A stretch of DNA of 55,989 nt from Alistipes senegalensis (GCA_023664045.1 JAMPGH010000001.1:1-55989), one strand, 5' to 3'. Positions 1-7,686 are shown, numbered from the stretch's first letter. Notes: generated by a model from the letters alone, not told the origin. Numbers and translations: made by a program.

Positions 1-1
1 C

Positions 2-145
2 ACCGTTAACCTCCCCGATACCGGAGAACCCACTGTTTGTGAGTTCTCCGGTATTGCATTGACAACTTACTCGCAGCCTTACCTCGACGAGCTGAAAGAG
101 GCGTTGTCGGCACGAATAAACCGACCGAGACGCAAAATCGAATGA
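2..145 (+). CDS. Possible C-terminal end of an unknown protein (partial)
   Basis: An open frame enters from the left edge and runs 47 codons to a TGA at 143-145. It ends in a charged helical stretch (PYLDELKEALSARINR) followed by a basic tail (RPRRKIE), which reads like a real C-terminus. I do not recognise the family. It lies outside the integrated element (left of the attachment repeat at 309-322), so it would be chromosomal or belong to a neighbouring element. Against coding: a 12-bp perfect inverted repeat at 18-29/43-54 sits inside the frame, and no start is visible. Confidence 0.3.
   Translation, partial: TVNLPDTGEPTVCEFSGIALTTYSQPYLDELKEALSARINRPRRKIE
18..54. repeat. Inverted repeat (hairpin), 12-bp stem
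   Basis: Perfect 12-bp arms (18-29 and 43-54) flank a 13-base loop, and a G-T and a C-G pair could extend the stem. No T-run follows on either strand, so it is not an obvious intrinsic terminator. It overlaps the partial open frame at the left edge. Confidence 0.5.
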
Positions 146-269
146 TTTCCGATACTGCGAGAAAATCCGTATATTTATCAAGATGAAGATTTGCAGCAAA
201 ACCGTGCAAAAGATCGGTTAACAGATCGTTAACACGCTAAAAGGCGACAACACCGCAACCCGCTGACCG

Positions 270-302
270 ACAAAAGAAAAGAGGATCGATTACTCGATCC
301 TC
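270..302 (-). terminator. Minus-strand terminator, probably the original tRNA-Gly terminator
   Basis: An inverted repeat (gaggatcga, ttac loop, tcgatcctc) is followed on the minus strand by a T-rich run (ttttctttt). It lies immediately beyond the left copy of the tRNA 3' end, where the terminator of the uninterrupted tRNA-Gly gene would be expected. Its position relative to the attachment repeat mirrors the terminator at 7687-7705. Confidence 0.55.
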
Positions 303-308
303 CTGTTT

Positions 309-322
309 CTGAGCGGAAAACG
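309..322. repeat. Left attachment site (attL/attR core) of the integrated element
   Basis: The 14 bases ctgagcggaaaacg are identical to 7708-7721, which spans the last bases of tRNA-Gly and three bases beyond it. Similarity continues weakly past the core (cggaaactgaac against cgagactcgaac). Its distance from the other copy (about 7.4 kb), the integrase beside the tRNA and the matching terminators make this the best candidate for the far end of the element. Confidence 0.7.
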
Positions 323-505
323 GAAACTGAACCTTTCGTTTTTTCCGTTATGTATCAATATGTTCCGGCGAATTTCCGTTTTTCAGGTCACTAACGCGTA
401 GTGTCCATCTTGCGCCGCAATACATCTCTATGCTACAATACAAAGATATGATTTATTTAAGAAATACGCAAATTAGAATTTAAACCGCTTATAAAAGCAA
501 TAATC

Positions 506-3500
506 CTATGCGATTTTCTTAATACTATGCGGATTTTTTCGAGAGGGAGATTGAGGCAACGAACTCAAATGATTGATTACTGTTGAATATTTATTATCGT
601 CCACCAAGTCGCCTTGTTCTTCCGTTATGCGCTGAACTTGAGTAATAAGAAGATTACAATCTGACTGTTTTAAAGATTTAAAAGACAATATGATATCCAA
701 TACGCTATTCATATCGTCTCTTTTTTCCAGCATATCAGAAAACATCCCCACCAAATAGCTCTTCTGTTGCGCGCTTCCATGTTCTGCCAAATAAGCTAAA
801 AAAGCTGGATATTTCTTATAGCTTTCAATATTCGCTTTATTAATACTATTTATAGCCAAATTCATTAAATCTTTCGGCAGAGCTTGTATATCTGCAATAG
901 TTTTCTCAGAAATAATAGAGATTAACATAGCCTTTATTCTCTCATTTTTCAAAGACATCGTATTTAACCAATCAAATATTGAAGTATTTGAAGATTGGAC
1001 AGCAAAATCCAACATTGCATCCAATTTTGTCCGTATTGATTCCTCTGAAAGGACATATTTATTATTATGTTTCGAAGTAAAATGTTTAGCAAAAATCTCC
1101 ATTAAATTACTATTACCATATGTCTCAAATTTAAGCATATAGGCAGCTAACGGATATAAATTAAAGTTCCATTTATCTTTTAACCATAATATCTGCTTCA
1201 AAACTAAATCGGGCGCTTTATCAAAGAATAAATCTAAAATATCAGTTATTGAAATTCGACCACTGGATACTTTGTATGCGATAACACCAAATTTAACAAC
1301 TGTTTCAATCTCATTCTCATCCTGACATTCATTTACAAAACTAACAAATCGATCATAACTCCGATGTGAAGGATACGAAGAGTGCGGAATCTTCCTTGCG
1401 CTTATAATTATATTGATTAAATTCTGAATCAAAGAAAGATCATTGTTCAATGATAAATTCTCCGTGATGGCATTAATCACTTTTAATGAATTCAAAATGC
1501 CATCATGAGACTCACCTCTTAAATCTCCCAAAATAGAGAGTATTTTTTCGTAAATTTTCGTTACAATATCTTTCGAGAACGTCAAATTCTGAGATGCAAA
1601 TATTACGTCCCGGATATAAATATTTTCCTCATCTAAATCGGGCCATTGCTCAATGGCATGAGACAGCAAATCTTCGGTGACTACATATTTTAGTTTAAAT
1701 GCATCTAATTCGTTTAACGAAAAATGATCGGTTTCATAGACCTTTGTAAATAATCCACTTAAAGATTTCAATGTAACAGCGTCGTCATAATATTTCATAC
1801 ATCCTTGAAAATAATCATTCCACACATCTACCGAACGGTCATTTTTTGTCAAGAATGATATGATAGAATCCGTCAAATATTTTAAATTTTGATCCTGTAA
1901 GTAACGAGCGTAAATCACGATTTGTTCAGCATTTTTCAAAACAGGAATCACCTGCTTTAATGATATTTTAAATTTTTCTTCAAATCGAATATTATCATTA
2001 TACAAGAACTTTACAGTCGGATTGATAGTTGCGATAAATTCGAAATATGCTTTGAATTCGGTATTCCATAGCTGGTGTTTGATCGTTCTTTCGATATTAT
2101 ATATGCAATAACTCACCAATCTATCTAATTTAGAGGTATCATCCGTAAGCCATATCGGCAGCTCCTTTATCGCTTCAGCAACATTATGCGAATCTATAAT
2201 TTCCCGTATCTTTAAGGGAATATCAGCAAATAAGTTATTTGTATTGGTCAATATTTTCGACACGACAAAACTATTGCAATTAGACGTATAACTTCTCGTA
2301 TCGTCCAGCAATCGTTTAAGTTCGATATTTTGTTCTAATTGTTGTGGCGCAATCCCTTTCTCGAAAAGTGAATAATCTTGCAAAATAGCTTGATAATACG
2401 CGTTGTATTCTTCTCGTATTATCAGCATTTTACAAATCAACGTTTCGTATTTTATCGCAAAATCAGCATCAAAATTATTCAGTTCGGCAGATAAATTATT
2501 AAACAACTGTATGACGCGACGAGGATTTCTCGCATACTCTTTAGAAGCAACATTTATTGTTACATTCGAAAATCCTAAATTATATTTATCATTTAACCTC
2601 TTCGCGAATTCATACATTTCGGTAGTCTGATGAGGTTTTATTCTTATGGTAACATTAAAAAACTTCCGCAAAAATTCCTCTTTCTCTTTCGCGCAATCAT
2701 CTTCCGTATTTTTAGCGAAACTCAGGATATGCTTTCTTAAAGCCTCATCATCTACCGGAATGATAAAAATGATATTATAAGGTTCTCTACTTAAAAATGT
2801 CTTGATATCTGTTAATAGATTATAGGCCTGCTCATTATTACATCTATCAATATTGTCAATTACTATGATTATCTGATTTTTCCTTTGACGATTAGCATTC
2901 GGATGAATAAAATGTAGTACACGCCGTAATCCTTTCGGTCTCAACATTTCTTCTATCATTTCCTTAAAACACTCTTCAAACTGTTCTGGCGCAAAAATAT
3001 GAGGTTTCAGAACAGATACTTTAAGTTGATTGAATGCGCCGGTTAATATTCCCGTCAATATCCCGACAAGAGCTATGATAGAATATATAGAAACCTTAGT
3101 ATCCACACTTTCAGCAAAACATTGCACCAAAATAACTACAATTATCAATGCAGCTATTACTCCAAATATTTTCAGAGGTGAAATTTTATTTTTAATATCT
3201 ATATCTTGGCTATTATTCTGATAGAATTTCTCCATAAGAGAGGTTCTTTGAAAACCAAATCCTTTTTGGATTTCAAATAAAAACATTCTTCTAAAAGAAT
3301 CATTCACATACTTCCACGCATCATAAGTTATGAATTTAACTTTTGATCCTTTATTTGTTACTAAATTATTTTTTGTCGTTTCGATAATAGACGATTTTCC
3401 CGATCCCCAACTTCCAAAAAGACCAATAGTGAATACACCTCCATTAGGAGCATTTTGGATTATCTCAGTCAAATTTTTAGCATATGCCGCCGTTTTCAAA

Positions 3501-3556
3501 AGATCGGTTTGATCATTTAGGACTATCTCCTTGTCGAGAATAAACTGCCGTTTCAT
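506..3556 (-). CDS. KAP-family P-loop NTPase with two transmembrane segments
   Basis: A predicted 1016-residue ATPase of the KAP family, which is named after Kidins220/ARMS and the plasmid phage-exclusion protein PifA. Walker A (GSWGSGKSS) lies near residues 48-56. Two hydrophobic segments follow near 131-148 and 157-175, and Walker B (IIIVIDNIDR) lies near 230-238. Walker A, then a membrane insert, then Walker B is the characteristic KAP layout. The remaining 700 or so residues are helical and of unknown role. I chose the ATG at 3556 because a perfect -7 box at 3579-3586 lies downstream of the longest possible start (3607). The gene is markedly AT-rich compared with the chromosome, which suggests horizontal transfer. 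Several relatives act against phage; a defence role here is inference. Confidence 0.85.
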   Translation of the reverse strand: MKRQFILDKEIVLNDQTDLLKTAAYAKNLTEIIQNAPNGGVFTIGLFGSWGSGKSSIIETTKNNLVTNKGSKVKFITYDAWKYVNDSFRRMFLFEIQKGFGFQRTSLMEKFYQNNSQDIDIKNKISPLKIFGVIAALIIVVILVQCFAESVDTKVSIYSIIALVGILTGILTGAFNQLKVSVLKPHIFAPEQFEECFKEMIEEMLRPKGLRRVLHFIHPNANRQRKNQIIIVIDNIDRCNNEQAYNLLTDIKTFLSREPYNIIFIIPVDDEALRKHILSFAKNTEDDCAKEKEEFLRKFFNVTIRIKPHQTTEMYEFAKRLNDKYNLGFSNVTINVASKEYARNPRRVIQLFNNLSAELNNFDADFAIKYETLICKMLIIREEYNAYYQAILQDYSLFEKGIAPQQLEQNIELKRLLDDTRSYTSNCNSFVVSKILTNTNNLFADIPLKIREIIDSHNVAEAIKELPIWLTDDTSKLDRLVSYCIYNIERTIKHQLWNTEFKAYFEFIATINPTVKFLYNDNIRFEEKFKISLKQVIPVLKNAEQIVIYARYLQDQNLKYLTDSIISFLTKNDRSVDVWNDYFQGCMKYYDDAVTLKSLSGLFTKVYETDHFSLNELDAFKLKYVVTEDLLSHAIEQWPDLDEENIYIRDVIFASQNLTFSKDIVTKIYEKILSILGDLRGESHDGILNSLKVINAITENLSLNNDLSLIQNLINIIISARKIPHSSYPSHRSYDRFVSFVNECQDENEIETVVKFGVIAYKVSSGRISITDILDLFFDKAPDLVLKQILWLKDKWNFNLYPLAAYMLKFETYGNSNLMEIFAKHFTSKHNNKYVLSEESIRTKLDAMLDFAVQSSNTSIFDWLNTMSLKNERIKAMLISIISEKTIADIQALPKDLMNLAINSINKANIESYKKYPAFLAYLAEHGSAQQKSYLVGMFSDMLEKRDDMNSVLDIILSFKSLKQSDCNLLITQVQRITEEQGDLVDDNKYSTVINHLSSLPQSPSRKNPHSIKKIA

Positions 3557-3578
3557 AGTAAAAAGTTGCATTTTATTG

Positions 3579-3586
3579 CAAATATA
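3579..3586 (-). promoter_or_regulatory. -7 promoter box for the KAP gene
   Basis: TATATTTG on the minus strand fits the Bacteroidota consensus TAnnTTTG. It places transcription initiation about 15 bases upstream of the chosen ATG at 3556 and rules out the in-frame start at 3607. No clear -33 element is visible. Confidence 0.6.
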
Positions 3587-3818
3587 GCGATATTTTATAA
3601 TTATCATCCCTTTTATTACTATTTAAACATCTGATTAGTAGACATAAATTAGGCAATATATTATTCATTTCAAAAGCTCATACACAAATATTAAGACAGC
3701 TGGTTACACATCAAAATCCTTTATTAAAGAGCCGCATTCTATAACAAAAAGCCATCATATTAATAAAAAGAGTACTCAGAATGCCGTTCCACACCGTCGC
3801 CCGACGGTAGCAAGCTGT

Positions 3819-3837
3819 ACCTTTGTCCGACAAAGGT
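3819..3837. repeat. Perfect short palindrome (9-bp arms)
   Basis: acctttgtc, one central base, gacaaaggt. A second palindrome, accgtcg-cc-cgacggt, precedes it at 3793-3808. Neither is followed by a T-run. Confidence 0.5.
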
Positions 3838-4034
3838 GCTCGCCCTGCGGGACAGATACGGCGCTCCCAAGTCGCGCCACCTTTCGAAGATAAAAACAAG
3901 GGTGAACTAAGCCTAAATAGCGCCGAGTTGTCATGCGGACTTGAGAGGCGAGCCGCCGAAGTCCCGACTGACCTTATCGGGCAAAAAAGAGGGGGCTTAC
4001 AGATTTCCGAATGATTCCCGATACTTGGACAGAA

Positions 4035-4270
4035 CCTCCGATTTGAATCTTGATGACCGTACATGCGTCCTCGGTCGGCTTCGCTCGCTTTCGTCCCGGA
4101 CATGCCGGCAACTTCTCCGACGCACCGGAGCGTTTTTCAGACGAAAAATCGAGTACAACGATTTTCCGTCTGAAACCGCAGGCCCGAATGCGCACGGTCG
4201 CGTCGGAGAAGTTAAATTCCCGGCGGACGAAAGGCGAAGCCGAGAAAAATTCATATTCCGACTTCGGAGG
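4035..4270. repeat. Large nested imperfect inverted repeat, about 235 bp
   Basis: Four pairs of arms nest around a centre near 4155-4160: 4035-4041/4264-4270 (7 bp), 4075-4096/4225-4243 (19 pairs with a 3-base bulge at 4085-4087), 4110-4123/4200-4213 (14 bp perfect) and 4135-4151/4159-4175 (17 bp, one mismatch, 7-base loop). A transcript or single strand could fold into one long hairpin. It resembles the fold potential of a non-autonomous repeat or a structured RNA. No reverse transcriptase is nearby, so a retron is not supported. Confidence 0.6.
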
Positions 4271-4283
4271 AAATACATTACGA

Positions 4284-4321
4284 GTTTTGTGCAGCCGAAA
4301 ATATTTTCGGCTGCACAAAAC
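4284..4321. repeat. Perfect 38-bp palindrome
   Basis: The two 19-base halves, centred between 4302 and 4303, are exact reverse complements; the left half reads gttttgtgcagccgaaaat. There is no spacer, so it can form a cruciform or a dimeric protein-binding site. Symmetry stops sharply on both sides. Confidence 0.75.
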
Positions 4322-4481
4322 ACAACTTGCCGTGAACGTGTATTCACAAAAAATCCGCCGACAAAAATAACGGAATCACCCCGATGCGCCTGATAGTAGG
4401 CGCAGACTTACCATGTCATAAGATGACAGATATACCGAAATGCAAAACGAAAGTTCAATACAATACCCGAATCCCGAAACC

Positions 4482-4527
4482 TTGCAATCAATAAACATTG
4501 CAACGTTGCAATACCGTCATGTTGCAA
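4482..4527. repeat. Symmetric array of four TTGCAA palindromes
   Basis: TTGCAA occurs at 4482, 4498, 4506 and 4522, with spacings of 16, 8 and 16 bases, so the set is mirror-symmetric about 4504.5. The middle pair forms a perfect 16-bp palindrome at 4497-4512 (attgcaacgttgcaat). It looks like a cooperative protein-binding site. Confidence 0.5.
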
Positions 4528-4642
4528 CGCGGGAATTACCAACAACTGAATACGGCAGGGCTGCAACCGATGCTTATTGCGGGAATGCGCCGAATCCGAC
4601 AATCAAATTCGGGAAGTCTTCCGCGCCGTAGCTGCCGAAGAT

Positions 4643-5480
4643 TTAATACGGTTCGACCTCCTCGATTCCGAACCGGTAGGCTTCCGGCCGGAACAGATCG
4701 ACCGACTCTGCCGCAAGATTCGCTTCGCGCCGGTAAATCTCCAAATCCAACAGACGCCGAAACTGCTGGAACTGCTGTACGAGGATTTCACCGTCGGGCC
4801 GCTCCGTATCGAGCATCCAACAGTTATTCTTCACGGTAAGGGCGTAAGCGAAGATTTTGGCAGCGATATAATTACACTGCGCCGTATCTTTGAGGTTGTA
4901 GAGTTCGTGCAAATCCCCCGATTCCCTAAAGAGCAGATAAGCCTTGCCGGGAGGTGGTGTCGACCATTGCCGCAAGAACACCTGCGGCAATCTGCTGGTA
5001 CCGACCCGGAACTTACGATGCCGGACATATTCGACGCTTGCCCGCAACTCCGCATACGGATCGAAGAACCGACTGTCGGGATTCCAGTAATCCCCGCGAT
5101 CGACGGGATATTTGGAACAAGAGACGAAAAACTCCGGGCTGCACAATTCGTGCTGCACCGGAATGGGAATGCCGGAGACGACCTGCTCGAACCGGCGTGC
5201 GATCGACCGTTTTCTTCAATGCCTCACGGAGAGCGGTGGCATCCTGACCGCGACAACGCGAATCGACGATGACTACGTTCAACCGAAGTCCCGGAATCGT
5301 TGTCTGCAAAGCCGACAAAGCAAGACAAAACTCCAAATCGTGAAGTGCAGCCGCCGCAACCAACAACCGCAATGGAGCTGCCGAACCGCGGTAATAAGGC
5401 AATGCGACGGCGAAATAATCCACCGCAGCACCGACATCGGCGTAACCGCCCAACAACCCGACAGTATAAGTAGGAACCAT
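4643..5480 (-). pseudogene. Frameshifted gene of unknown function on the mobile element
   Basis: Two minus-strand frames join into one protein of about 278 residues. The N-terminal part starts at the ATG at 5480 (MVPTYTVGLLGGYADVGAAV) and reads to about LREALKK. The C-terminal part continues one frame over as RSIARRFEQVVSG and runs to a TAA at 4643. The break coincides with a run of four A on the minus strand (5210-5213); removing one A restores a single frame. Both halves have natural composition, so the gene is either recently broken, a sequencing error at the run, or read by frameshifting. I do not recognise a named family; it is reminiscent of uncharacterised cargo of Bacteroidales transmissible elements. 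A structured leader precedes it (5526-5632). Confidence 0.6.
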
Positions 5481-5509
5481 GAAATAACTTTGAAAAATGT
5501 CCGTCAGAA

Positions 5510-5556
5510 AAAAACGGAAAAAAGAAAAAGGGGCGCGGTGTCAGCCCCAATAGCAA
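5510..5556 (-). terminator. Terminator-like stem in the leader of the frameshifted gene
   Basis: On the minus strand, ggggc and gcccc pair around a 9-base loop and are followed by long T-runs. It lies about 30-75 bases before the ATG at 5480, so it could act as an attenuator rather than a plain terminator. Confidence 0.45.
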
Positions 5557-5591
5557 GTCATAGGAAACCCGAAACAGAAGCCGTCCTGCGC

Positions 5592-5632
5592 CCTTGTCCG
5601 TCCCGTTCGGAATCGAACGGGACATAACAAGG
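5592..5632 (-). promoter_or_regulatory. Stable leader hairpin
   Basis: Perfect 10-bp arms at 5600-5609 and 5614-5623 (gtcccgttcg / cgaacgggac) flank a 4-base loop. Outer pairs at 5592-5597 and 5627-5632 extend it. It lies between the -7 box at 5755-5762 and the terminator-like stem, an arrangement typical of transcription attenuation. The signal sensed, if any, is unknown. Confidence 0.45.
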
Positions 5633-5754
5633 ACTGACAACCATCATACCTGTTTCAAACCCTCCCGAAAGAGGTTCCTATGTTTGCTATCGGTATAAAG
5701 AGTTGTGTACCCTTTATATGTTATGTCCATCGGCTATGCCGAATTATTCAGATA

Positions 5755-5762
5755 CAAAGTTA
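5755..5762 (-). promoter_or_regulatory. -7 promoter box for the frameshifted gene leader
   Basis: TAACTTTG on the minus strand matches TAnnTTTG. It implies a leader of about 270 bases before the ATG at 5480. Confidence 0.5.
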
Positions 5763-5818
5763 GCATATTTAGCCATAATCACACGAATCAATCGACACAA
5801 ATATAGGCATTATTCTTG

Positions 5819-5836
5819 AATACTCAAACAAGTATT
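5819..5836. promoter_or_regulatory. Possible operator upstream of the HTH gene
   Basis: aatact and agtatt form an inverted repeat with a 6-base spacer, about 35 bases before the HTH start. This is compatible with autoregulation, but it is short. Confidence 0.25.
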
Positions 5837-5867
5837 AGCGCAATGATTTGAATTAGCCGTTTTATTT

Positions 5868-6122
5868 GTGCCGATGAAACGGAAGAAACAACGGCGCGAC
5901 GAAGCTCTTTTGCAAAAGATCGTACTACGGGTGAAAGAACTCCGTAGTATTCATAATCATACGCAAGAGCAATTGAAAGAAGGTACGGGCCTGAATATTC
6001 CGAATCTGGAAACCGGCGAAAACTTCCCCAATCTTACGACTATCTCCGTAATCTGCCAGTTCTACAATATGACATTAGACGAGTTTTTTGCACCGATAAA
6101 TTATCCGCCGAAAAACCAGTAG
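5868..6122 (+). CDS. Small XRE/Cro-type HTH regulator
   Basis: 84 residues (82 if the ATG at 5874 is used instead of the GTG at 5868). The pattern LRVKELRSIHNHTQEQLKEGTGLN followed by IPNLETGENFPNLTTISVICQFYNMTLDEFF is a canonical lambda-repressor-like helix-turn-helix, and the protein is essentially that domain alone. It is divergent from the leader of the frameshifted gene and convergent with the integrase. It probably controls excision or expression of the element; that role is inferred from context. Confidence 0.75.
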   Translation: MPMKRKKQRRDEALLQKIVLRVKELRSIHNHTQEQLKEGTGLNIPNLETGENFPNLTTISVICQFYNMTLDEFFAPINYPPKNQ

Positions 6123-6146
6123 CCCCAAACTGAATAGCAACTATAT

Positions 6147-6197
6147 GTTCAGCCCCGCCCGGTCAAGTCATTGTCTACTTGCCGGGCGGGGCTGAAC
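6147..6197. terminator. Strong hairpin between the HTH gene and the integrase
   Basis: Arms 6147-6167 and 6178-6197 pair over about 20 bp with one bulged base; the core is agccccgcccgg/ccgggcggggct. The genes converge here, so it can stop transcription from both sides. No T-run is present. Confidence 0.55.
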
Positions 6198-6212
6198 TCG
6201 ATACGACAACCG

Positions 6213-7430
6213 TTAGCCGCCCATTGCGATGTGGAACTTCTTCATCTCGCGACCGATATTAGTCTCGGATATTTTGGCGTAGCGTCGGGTCATATTCGTA
6301 TTGGAATGTCCGAGAATCTTGGCAATGATGTCGATAGGCATTCCGTACTCGATAGCCAACGTCGCGAACGTATGCCGTGCAAGGTGCGTAGTCAGAGTTT
6401 TCGGGATATTGCAGATATCGGCAATCTCTTTCAGATAAGCATTCATCTTTTGATTACTTGGCACCGGCAGCAATTTTCCGGTCATCCGTAGCTCTGTATC
6501 TTGCTCGTATTTTTTCAGTAATGTCATTGGATAAGGCAGCAAGGGGATACGACTCATAACCGCCGTTTTCTCACGTGGTTTGTGAATCCACACAGCACCT
6601 TGTTCATCTGTTGTGATATGCTCTTTCCGTAAGTTATCGGCATCGGTGAAAGCCAGACCGGTCAGACAACAAAATGTAAAGACATCGCGGATTCTGTCGA
6701 GCCGGTCGTTGGGCATTCGTTTCCGAATGAGCGTATCGAGTTCCTGCTTGGTCAACGGCACCTTTACGTTGGTCTTGTCGATCTTCAACTTATAATACCT
6801 GAACGGATTCTTTTCGAGCCACTCGTTGCGGATCGCGTAGAGAACAAAGTTTTTCAAACAACACAACAGATTGACCGCGCCGTTATTCTTACAGCTATGT
6901 GCCGTTTGCAAAAACGTATTAAATCCGTCGATAAACTCATAGGTAACGGCATCCAACGATACATCATCCTGTTTATAGTCCGTTTTTATATATTCGACCA
7001 AATAACGAAACAACCGATGATACTTGTTCGCTGTCAACTGGGTAATCCGAATACCAACCTCCTTTTGTCGCTTGTTGCAGTATTTCTCCAACTCGGCGAG
7101 AAACATCATGGAGTATGCTGTGGGATGCTGCAACCGCTCCTTGATTTGGATGCAGTTGCCCTCGTAACCTTTGGCGATCAACTCCTGCCGCACGGCGAGA
7201 ATACGGGCACGATAGTCGTCCAAATAAGAATTGACCTGCTGGCAAAGTTTATCTTTACCTGTTGCCCGTTCTTTGGATTGGTTCCATTTGTCGGCGGGAA
7301 CCGAACACTGAATGTAGATTTCCTTTGAGATACCGTTGGTGGTGATGCGGGCCAAAATAGGTGTAAACCCTGCCTTGTTGGTGCGTGCTTTCCGCAGAAA
7401 GTAGGTTACGCAAAAACGTTTTCTTTCCAT
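6213..7430 (-). CDS. Tyrosine recombinase (integrase) of the element
   Basis: 405 residues from the ATG at 7430; the upstream in-frame start at 7457 is a TTG and less likely. The N-terminal arm-binding domain (CVTYFLRKARTNKAG) and SAM-like core domain are typical of Bacteroidales integrases. In the catalytic domain I see HLARHTFAT (His-x-x-Arg), LGHSNTNMT and the nucleophile in RRYAKI. The first conserved arginine is replaced: the motif reads CLTGLAFTD, with Ala where most relatives have Arg. IntDOT of CTnDOT also lacks this arginine. The gene sits 281 bases from the tRNA-Gly 3' end and should catalyse integration and excision there. Confidence 0.9.
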   Translation of the reverse strand: MERKRFCVTYFLRKARTNKAGFTPILARITTNGISKEIYIQCSVPADKWNQSKERATGKDKLCQQVNSYLDDYRARILAVRQELIAKGYEGNCIQIKERLQHPTAYSMMFLAELEKYCNKRQKEVGIRITQLTANKYHRLFRYLVEYIKTDYKQDDVSLDAVTYEFIDGFNTFLQTAHSCKNNGAVNLLCCLKNFVLYAIRNEWLEKNPFRYYKLKIDKTNVKVPLTKQELDTLIRKRMPNDRLDRIRDVFTFCCLTGLAFTDADNLRKEHITTDEQGAVWIHKPREKTAVMSRIPLLPYPMTLLKKYEQDTELRMTGKLLPVPSNQKMNAYLKEIADICNIPKTLTTHLARHTFATLAIEYGMPIDIIAKILGHSNTNMTRRYAKISETNIGREMKKFHIAMGG

Positions 7431-7686
7431 CGTCCGAATACATTTTGAGTTTAACAATCATACGACTGAAAAGCCTCGAATGTTCGGAGCAAACGGATGT
7501 AATTCAACGCACTGCCGAAAAAATGTGGTACATTTTCAAAACTCGCATCCCTGTACCACGCTTCGGCACACGGACAGGGTGCTTTACCCTGCGATCCTTT
7601 GCTATGCCACAAAAACAAAACAATCCCGCATGTGATTGACATACAGGATCGTTTACTTCGATGTGCGTTGGTATTCCCAACAAAAA

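Larger units (their letters stand above)
146..505. other. Non-coding left junction of the integrated element
   Basis: No convincing gene. The stretch holds two adjacent copies of agatcg(g)ttaac at 211-222 and 223-233, a minus-strand terminator at about 276-302, the left attachment repeat at 309-322, and a perfect minus-strand -7 box (TATCTTTG) at 441-448 pointing out of the element. From about 420 the DNA becomes AT-rich, matching the KAP gene that follows. Confidence 0.6.
3608..4642. other. Structured non-coding segment rich in dyad symmetry
   Basis: No open frame here has protein-like composition; the overlapping frames on both strands are low-quality. The stretch instead carries a chain of inverted repeats: 3793-3808 (7-bp stem), 3819-3837 (perfect 19-bp odd palindrome), a nested structure at 4035-4270, a perfect 38-bp palindrome at 4284-4321 and a symmetric TTGCAA array at 4482-4527. 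Candidate roles are a transfer or replication origin, a structured RNA, or a degenerate non-autonomous insertion. Confidence 0.5.
5481..5867. other. Intergenic leader region between divergent genes
   Basis: No gene. On the minus strand it holds a -7 box (5755-5762), a strong hairpin (5592-5632) and a terminator-like stem with T-runs (about 5510-5556) upstream of the frameshifted gene. On the plus strand it holds an AATACT/AGTATT inverted repeat (5819-5836) just ahead of the HTH gene. Confidence 0.6.

Noticed and set aside
4035-4321. Retron msr-msd or CRISPR-related structure
   Set aside because: No reverse transcriptase or Cas gene in the window, and no regularly spaced short direct repeats with unique spacers.
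3711-4393. Several overlapping open frames of 60-150 codons on both strands
   Set aside because: They lie across the inverted repeats, have Arg/Ser-rich composition, no domain and no promoter with plausible spacing. The repeats explain the sequence better.
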